Positions 60,105 to 64,000 of a stretch of DNA of 64,000 nt are shown piece after piece. The DNA is from Sipunculus nudus. Lineage: Eukaryota; Annelida; Sipuncula; Golfingiida; Sipunculidae. Location of the stretch: positions 68,464,056 to 68,528,055 of the forward strand of contig CM049310.1 in assembly GCA_026874595.1 (NCBI GenBank), given 5' to 3'. Made by a program: the position numbers and the translations under genes. A model generated the notes under the pieces. It ran no database searches. It saw only the letters and a list, made by a program, of their open reading frames with translations, and was not told where the DNA came from. Each line of letters starts with the position of its first letter. The first letter of the stretch is position 1.

Positions 60105-60790
60105 ATAGGTAAAAGGTCAAGGTGAAGGTCATAAAAAATTATTATTTTCATCATATCTTCGTCAATATTAGGCCTATCTTCACAAACTTAGGCTTCTCAA
60201 CCTCTTCATAACATGGTCTGGTCGACTGGTCTTTAGCTTGTGTCAATATGTCAGTTTAAATGTCCGTTCGTCAGTTCTCGTCAATTTCGCCTGCTTCTTG
60301 GTTCTTGTGTCTTACGTATTGCAAATACAGGCCACTACCCACTTAATATCTCGAAAGGGATTTTTAATTTTCCGGATATGGCCGCTAGGGCAGCTGCAGT
60401 CTAACCTCCCCAACATATCATTTTTTGGCAATCTTGCGTCACTTTGTCAATATATGTTTGTTTGTCAGCTGTCTCAATTTCTCCTGCTTGCTGGCTCATG
60501 CGTTTTACATATAATATACTTCAGTTTTCGGTTTTTCTGGAATCACTTTGTAACTTACATTTATCGTATGTCTTAAAGATTTCTGGAAGTTCTATGTGTA
60601 TTATCAAAATAGGTCAAGGGTCAAGGTCATCAAAACACGTCAAAATCTTTCCCTCATAACTTTGACAACATTGGTCCTTTCTTCACAAGCAAGGGCTTAT
60701 TTTCTTTCTCTTCTTCCTTGCTCATTCATCTGACTATTTCTACGTCATTTCCGGCAAGCCCTCGACCGCAGGTCGTCTAGTTTTCTTTTA
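60105..60790 (+). repeat. AGGTCA-type dispersed repeat, two tandem partial units
   Basis: TAGTCAATATAGGTAAAAGG followed by TCAAGGTGAAGGTCAT (60100-60130) recurs as ATCAAAATAGGTCAAGGGTC and AAGGTCATCAAAA (60604-60635), about 490 bases on. Both are followed by CTTCACAA(A/G)C and similar words. The right end holds CTCGACCGCAGGTCGTCTAG (about 60761-60780). Related in style to the repeats at 17540 and 33160. The 112-codon frame at 60238-60576 is not a gene. Confidence 0.6.
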
Positions 60791-61204
60791 TACTAAATAA
60801 CCATATCAGGTGTTCTGGGATCGCCATTGTGACATATATTTTAATTCAGATATCAATCCATGACGCGTTTGACCATAGTCTTGTCCTGTGACAGTAACCT
60901 ATAAGAGCTGCATTTAAGCGCCGGCCTTGACAACCAGAATATCAGTTCAGAGAATTCAGCAAACAGGGATACGACCTATTAAATATTCCCCGGCATGTCT
61001 TATACTTTAAAACTTCCATGACAGGTTTTCAAAGGGCCAGTTTATAACATACGTCAAAAAATGTTTGGCCAGGCAATATGAATAAAAATAACCGGAAAAC
61101 GTTATTTTTAAAGTATGTTTTATTCATGCTATGTCTATATGTTTAGCATGCAAAGATGTTTCGTGACGTGTTTTATTCACTGGCAAATGCCAGATAACAC
61201 CGGA
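60791..61204. other. No gene seen
   Basis: AT-rich single-copy sequence, nothing recognised. Confidence 0.4.
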
Positions 61205-61445
61205 ATGTATTCTCTATTTGTGTCAAACCTTAAGGGGACGTGAGGGAGCTCTAACAAGGAGGATAAAGACAACCGGCACCCAGGGTGAGCGCTCTGCAGG
61301 CTTAATGGGAAGACTGTGCCCCACAGCCGTGTATCACTCACATACGAGTGAGTCTTTGGGGGGTTCCTCGTGTTATAACCCAGCAATGGGGATGATTATA
61401 CAAACAGGATCCGCAGGTGCGGTAGACACCGGGCCTGGGTGACAC
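61205..61445. repeat. Dispersed repeat, copy 2 (relative at 8870-8916)
   Basis: GAGTCTTTGGGGGGTTCCTC, then GTGTTATAACCCAGCA (61346-61385), matches 8876-8912. The wider block is GC-richer than its surroundings and gives overlapping open frames on both strands (61177-61386 minus, 61218-61442 plus), which I attribute to the repeat. AAGGAGGATAAAGACAA occurs at 61256-61272 and again at 61595-61611. Confidence 0.5.
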
Positions 61446-61928
61446 CAGGATACAAAATAAAAAAGATAGGAAGCGAGTGCTACCGCCCTGTCAGGTAGTC
61501 ACAAGCCAAAATGGAAAATCTGCAGATGTACATACTTAGGTTAAGAACTAGATAAGTCAGCATTAAAAAATTGAGGCGGTTACCTCCACAAAAAAAGGAG
61601 GATAAAGACAAAAGTCAGACTATTAGGGCTGAACCAGTGAATTACTGTTTTGTCCTGAATACTAGCTTCTGCAGTTAAAGACTGTCATATATTAATCATG
61701 AGATCTAGGATTTCTGGTCACATTGGATTTTGGACCGCAATTTATCAGGAAACCTCATTTGTAAGTAATGTTGAAACCTGAACAGAACATATCTGTCTTA
61801 AATCAAAATGAATAAAAAAATATACCAGGTTAAATATTATAGCATCTGTTTTACATTTATAACAGTCATCTAGGGTAGAATGATAAACTTCGGAATAATA
61901 AAATACTTTTTATTTGCCAAATATTTTA
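61446..61928. other. No gene seen
   Basis: AT-rich sequence, nothing recognised beyond the 17-base direct repeat at 61595. Confidence 0.4.
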
Positions 61929-61989
61929 TTAATAATAATAATAATAAGTATACAATAATTATAATAATAATAATAGTAATAATAATAAC
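61929..61989. repeat. (AAT)n trinucleotide tract, interrupted
   Basis: AATAAT repeats with a few substitutions, abutting the element that follows. Confidence 0.92.
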
Positions 61990-62457
61990 ATTGAGTTGAG
62001 TCCACACTCTCCGAGTTGAAGCCTAAGCCAATCAAGCCCAAGGCCGAGTACAAATCCGCCTCCGCCTGTCTTTTAACATATGTCCAAGGCCGAGTACAAA
62101 ATAACTGAATTTAAAGCATTTTAAAATGGGAATTTGAGATCATCATGTGCATTAATATTATGTCACGTTTTTCATGTTTGTTGTTACTTTATGCCTTTCT
62201 ACCCTCATATTTTATTACAATTAAGCCCCAGTGCCGGTACTGAGTTTGGCATATAATTCTAAACGTGTTTTTGTAATAGCCTATCATAAGTTCACACGTC
62301 TTTATGGTATTTTTTTTTTCAATCTGAATGTCAGACCTTAGGTTGCAAATTTGTTTTCTTCTGCTTGACTTTAGATAGACTCTGCCTAGAATCTTTACCT
62401 TCGAGTCTGAGTGCAACTCAAGTCCATGAAAACGTGGACCCGAGTCCTACATCACTG
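61990..62457. mobile_element. hAT-like non-autonomous element remnant
   Basis: The right end, read on the minus strand, is CAGTGATGTAGGACTCGGGT, then CCACGTTTTCATGGACTTGA. This resembles a widespread hAT terminal sequence (CAGTG.TGTAG..CGAGTC). Near the left side TTGAGTCCACACTCTCCGAG and two copies of AAGGCCGAGTACAAA (about 62038 and 62086) fit the GAGTC-rich subterminal zone of such elements. The outer left terminus is missing or eroded into the AAT tract. The bases just outside the right end are ATAATAAT, which is compatible with insertion into that tract but uninformative. Confidence 0.5.
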
Positions 62458-64000
62458 ATAATAATAACCACCAAGCAGAAGCACCCGTGGAAAATCCACG
62501 GTTCTATAAGATAAAGAGTTGTGTAATGAGCTGGTTGGGACTGCATGTCGCATATTTTATTCCTGAGCTTTCGCAGGGACTTTTGTCATGTAGTTCACTC
62601 ACACGATCACTTGTGCAAGAATTCTCCAGGAAACCCCACCCCCTAAAAAGTCAGCAAAGACTGGAAAATTACAATATTCAAGAAATCACACAAAGAAATA
62701 TTCTCTAGAGAAAGCTTTGACGCAAATATTGAGTGTACCAGTTTTGAGGTGAGAATTATTTTAAAAACAAAATGGGTACGACATCATCATTGCACGACTG
62801 GTGACAATATCATAGATATAACAATTATAATAGCCATCTACCCTGAAAATAATTTGAAATTATAAGACTTTAGCAAAGTGAAAGTTTATGAGAGATAGTG
62901 AAAGTTTATGAAAGATACTTTGTACAAATTGAAGCGATGTTTGTAGTTGTCAGTTGAGGGTAGTCTTCAGTAGGCATGTTAACAGACACGTTTCTGTCTT
63001 TGAATGCTCTTGCACGTGAAAAGACAACGTATTGTTGTCTATGGTAAAAGGTTGACTAGATTCCAATAGTATTAAATGTTTGTTCTGAGTTTTGCTGATT
63101 CCATGGAAGAGGCAAGTCTGACCGAAAACTGACATTGCTTTAAGATAAGAGACGGGAAAGTAACATTCGGTACAAGTCTCTGGCAAAGAAAAAAACTACA
63201 GCCTAGGTTCGTTGCTTTGTTTCTAGACAAATTAACGCAAAAAGGTATGTATGGATTTTGTTGAAAATTTGTAGAAGTTAGGGTAAAAATGTAAAAACAT
63301 TCCATTAAATTTTTGCGTTTATCCAAATCACCAGTATATATTTTTTTCTTTTCCATTATTGCCAAAAATTCGTATGGATTTGTTCTGCCATTCGCCAGGT
63401 GAACCGTAATTCTTAAAGCGTGACAGAGTTAAGATATGAAATGTGAACACATGAACACATGACTTATTTGGAAATTCTTGGGGAGGTTTTTGGTTGGACT
63501 ACATAATTTAGTTTGTTTATAGAATCCTTAATGTTTAAAACTGTACTCGTAACATGTTTTCATGTTTCAATTTGCCTAAAGATTACGGAGCCTAAAAATA
63601 TACCCGGGCACCCCTCGAGTCGTATTTTAGTTTTAGGGCTTCTAGTTGAAACCCTTTTAACAAACAATTGAAATTCTTTACGAACTATTAAAACTATGGT
63701 TATCATGGAAAGATACTTATGAATGTATTAAAATCAACGTACTTGTAAACTCCCAAAAAGTATGTCAAACGATGGTCGTGGAACTGGTCTCAGCTAACAG
63801 TGTTGACACAACTGAAAAGTCATCGCATTGAAAGTAGATTCACATGGGCCTTGTTTAGCCCAGAATTCAAAACCTTTACTTCCTTTTGTGGGAGTGAAAT
63901 TGCTTAAGAGGCGTCAAAATGGATATTGGTCACTTTGGAGGTTGTACAAGGAATGACACGCTCTGTGGCGAGTGCTCTCGAAATGCAGGAAAAGGCGCTT
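62458..64000. other. No gene seen; apparently single-copy to the window end
   Basis: Short frames on both strands (62487-62708 plus, 62950-63365 minus) without known motifs. A small direct repeat, GTGAAAGTTTATGA.AGATA, lies near 62879-62915. Confidence 0.4.

Noticed and set aside
60238-60576. 112-residue membrane-like protein
   Set aside because: It lies within an AGGTCA-type dispersed repeat. The hydrophobic residues come from T-rich DNA.
61177-61442. Overlapping open frames on both strands
   Set aside because: They coincide with a dispersed GC-rich repeat that also occurs at 8.9 kb, where the frame is not kept.

Overview
The window reads as animal nuclear DNA, most likely from a lophotrochozoan and probably a mollusc. 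It is AT-rich and gene-poor, with no operon-like gene packing. It carries reverse-transcriptase fragments of two LINE types, a decayed hAT transposase, tRNA-derived SINE pieces, terminal-inverted-repeat elements, dinucleotide microsatellites, and a dispersed repeat built from AGGTCA/TGACCT words that I associate with mollusc genomes. The taxon is an inference, not something the sequence proves.

Minisatellites dominate. Seven long tandem arrays occupy about 17 kb, roughly a quarter of the window: an 83/42-bp array (1-838), a 74-bp array (2365-3415), a 43-bp array of exactly 141 units (9765-15828), a 44-bp array with 132-bp higher-order repeats (23838-25545), a 33-bp array (26966-27165), a 39/36-bp array with 114-bp higher-order repeats (45691-51610), and a 60-bp array (56522-57795). 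A small 46-bp array lies at 31421-31565. The 39/36-bp array is formally open for 1955 codons on the + strand and for a 1737-codon and a 221-codon frame on the - strand, because every unit length is a multiple of three. I treat it as a satellite, not as a gene.

Mobile element remains: a nested inverted-repeat element (7989-9194), AGGTCA-type repeats in opposite orientations (17540-19685 and 33160-34860) with a related copy at 60105-60790, SINE-like pieces (20688-20762, 22385-22562), a hAT transposase pseudogene (25560-26935) wedged between two minisatellites, a decayed L1/Tx1-like LINE (52110-54560), a CR1/L2-like LINE 3' end with a tetranucleotide tail (58440-59259), and a hAT-like inverted-repeat remnant (61990-62457).

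Only one host coding exon can be argued for: 36761-37032 on the minus strand. It has a good Kozak start and an open frame that runs into a consensus splice donor, so the rest of that gene would lie towards lower coordinates. Several single-copy stretches (28640-28760, 32560-32660, 41255-41412) are dense in TAATTA-type homeodomain words and could be enhancers. No rRNA, functional tRNA, CRISPR array or complete protein-coding gene is visible.
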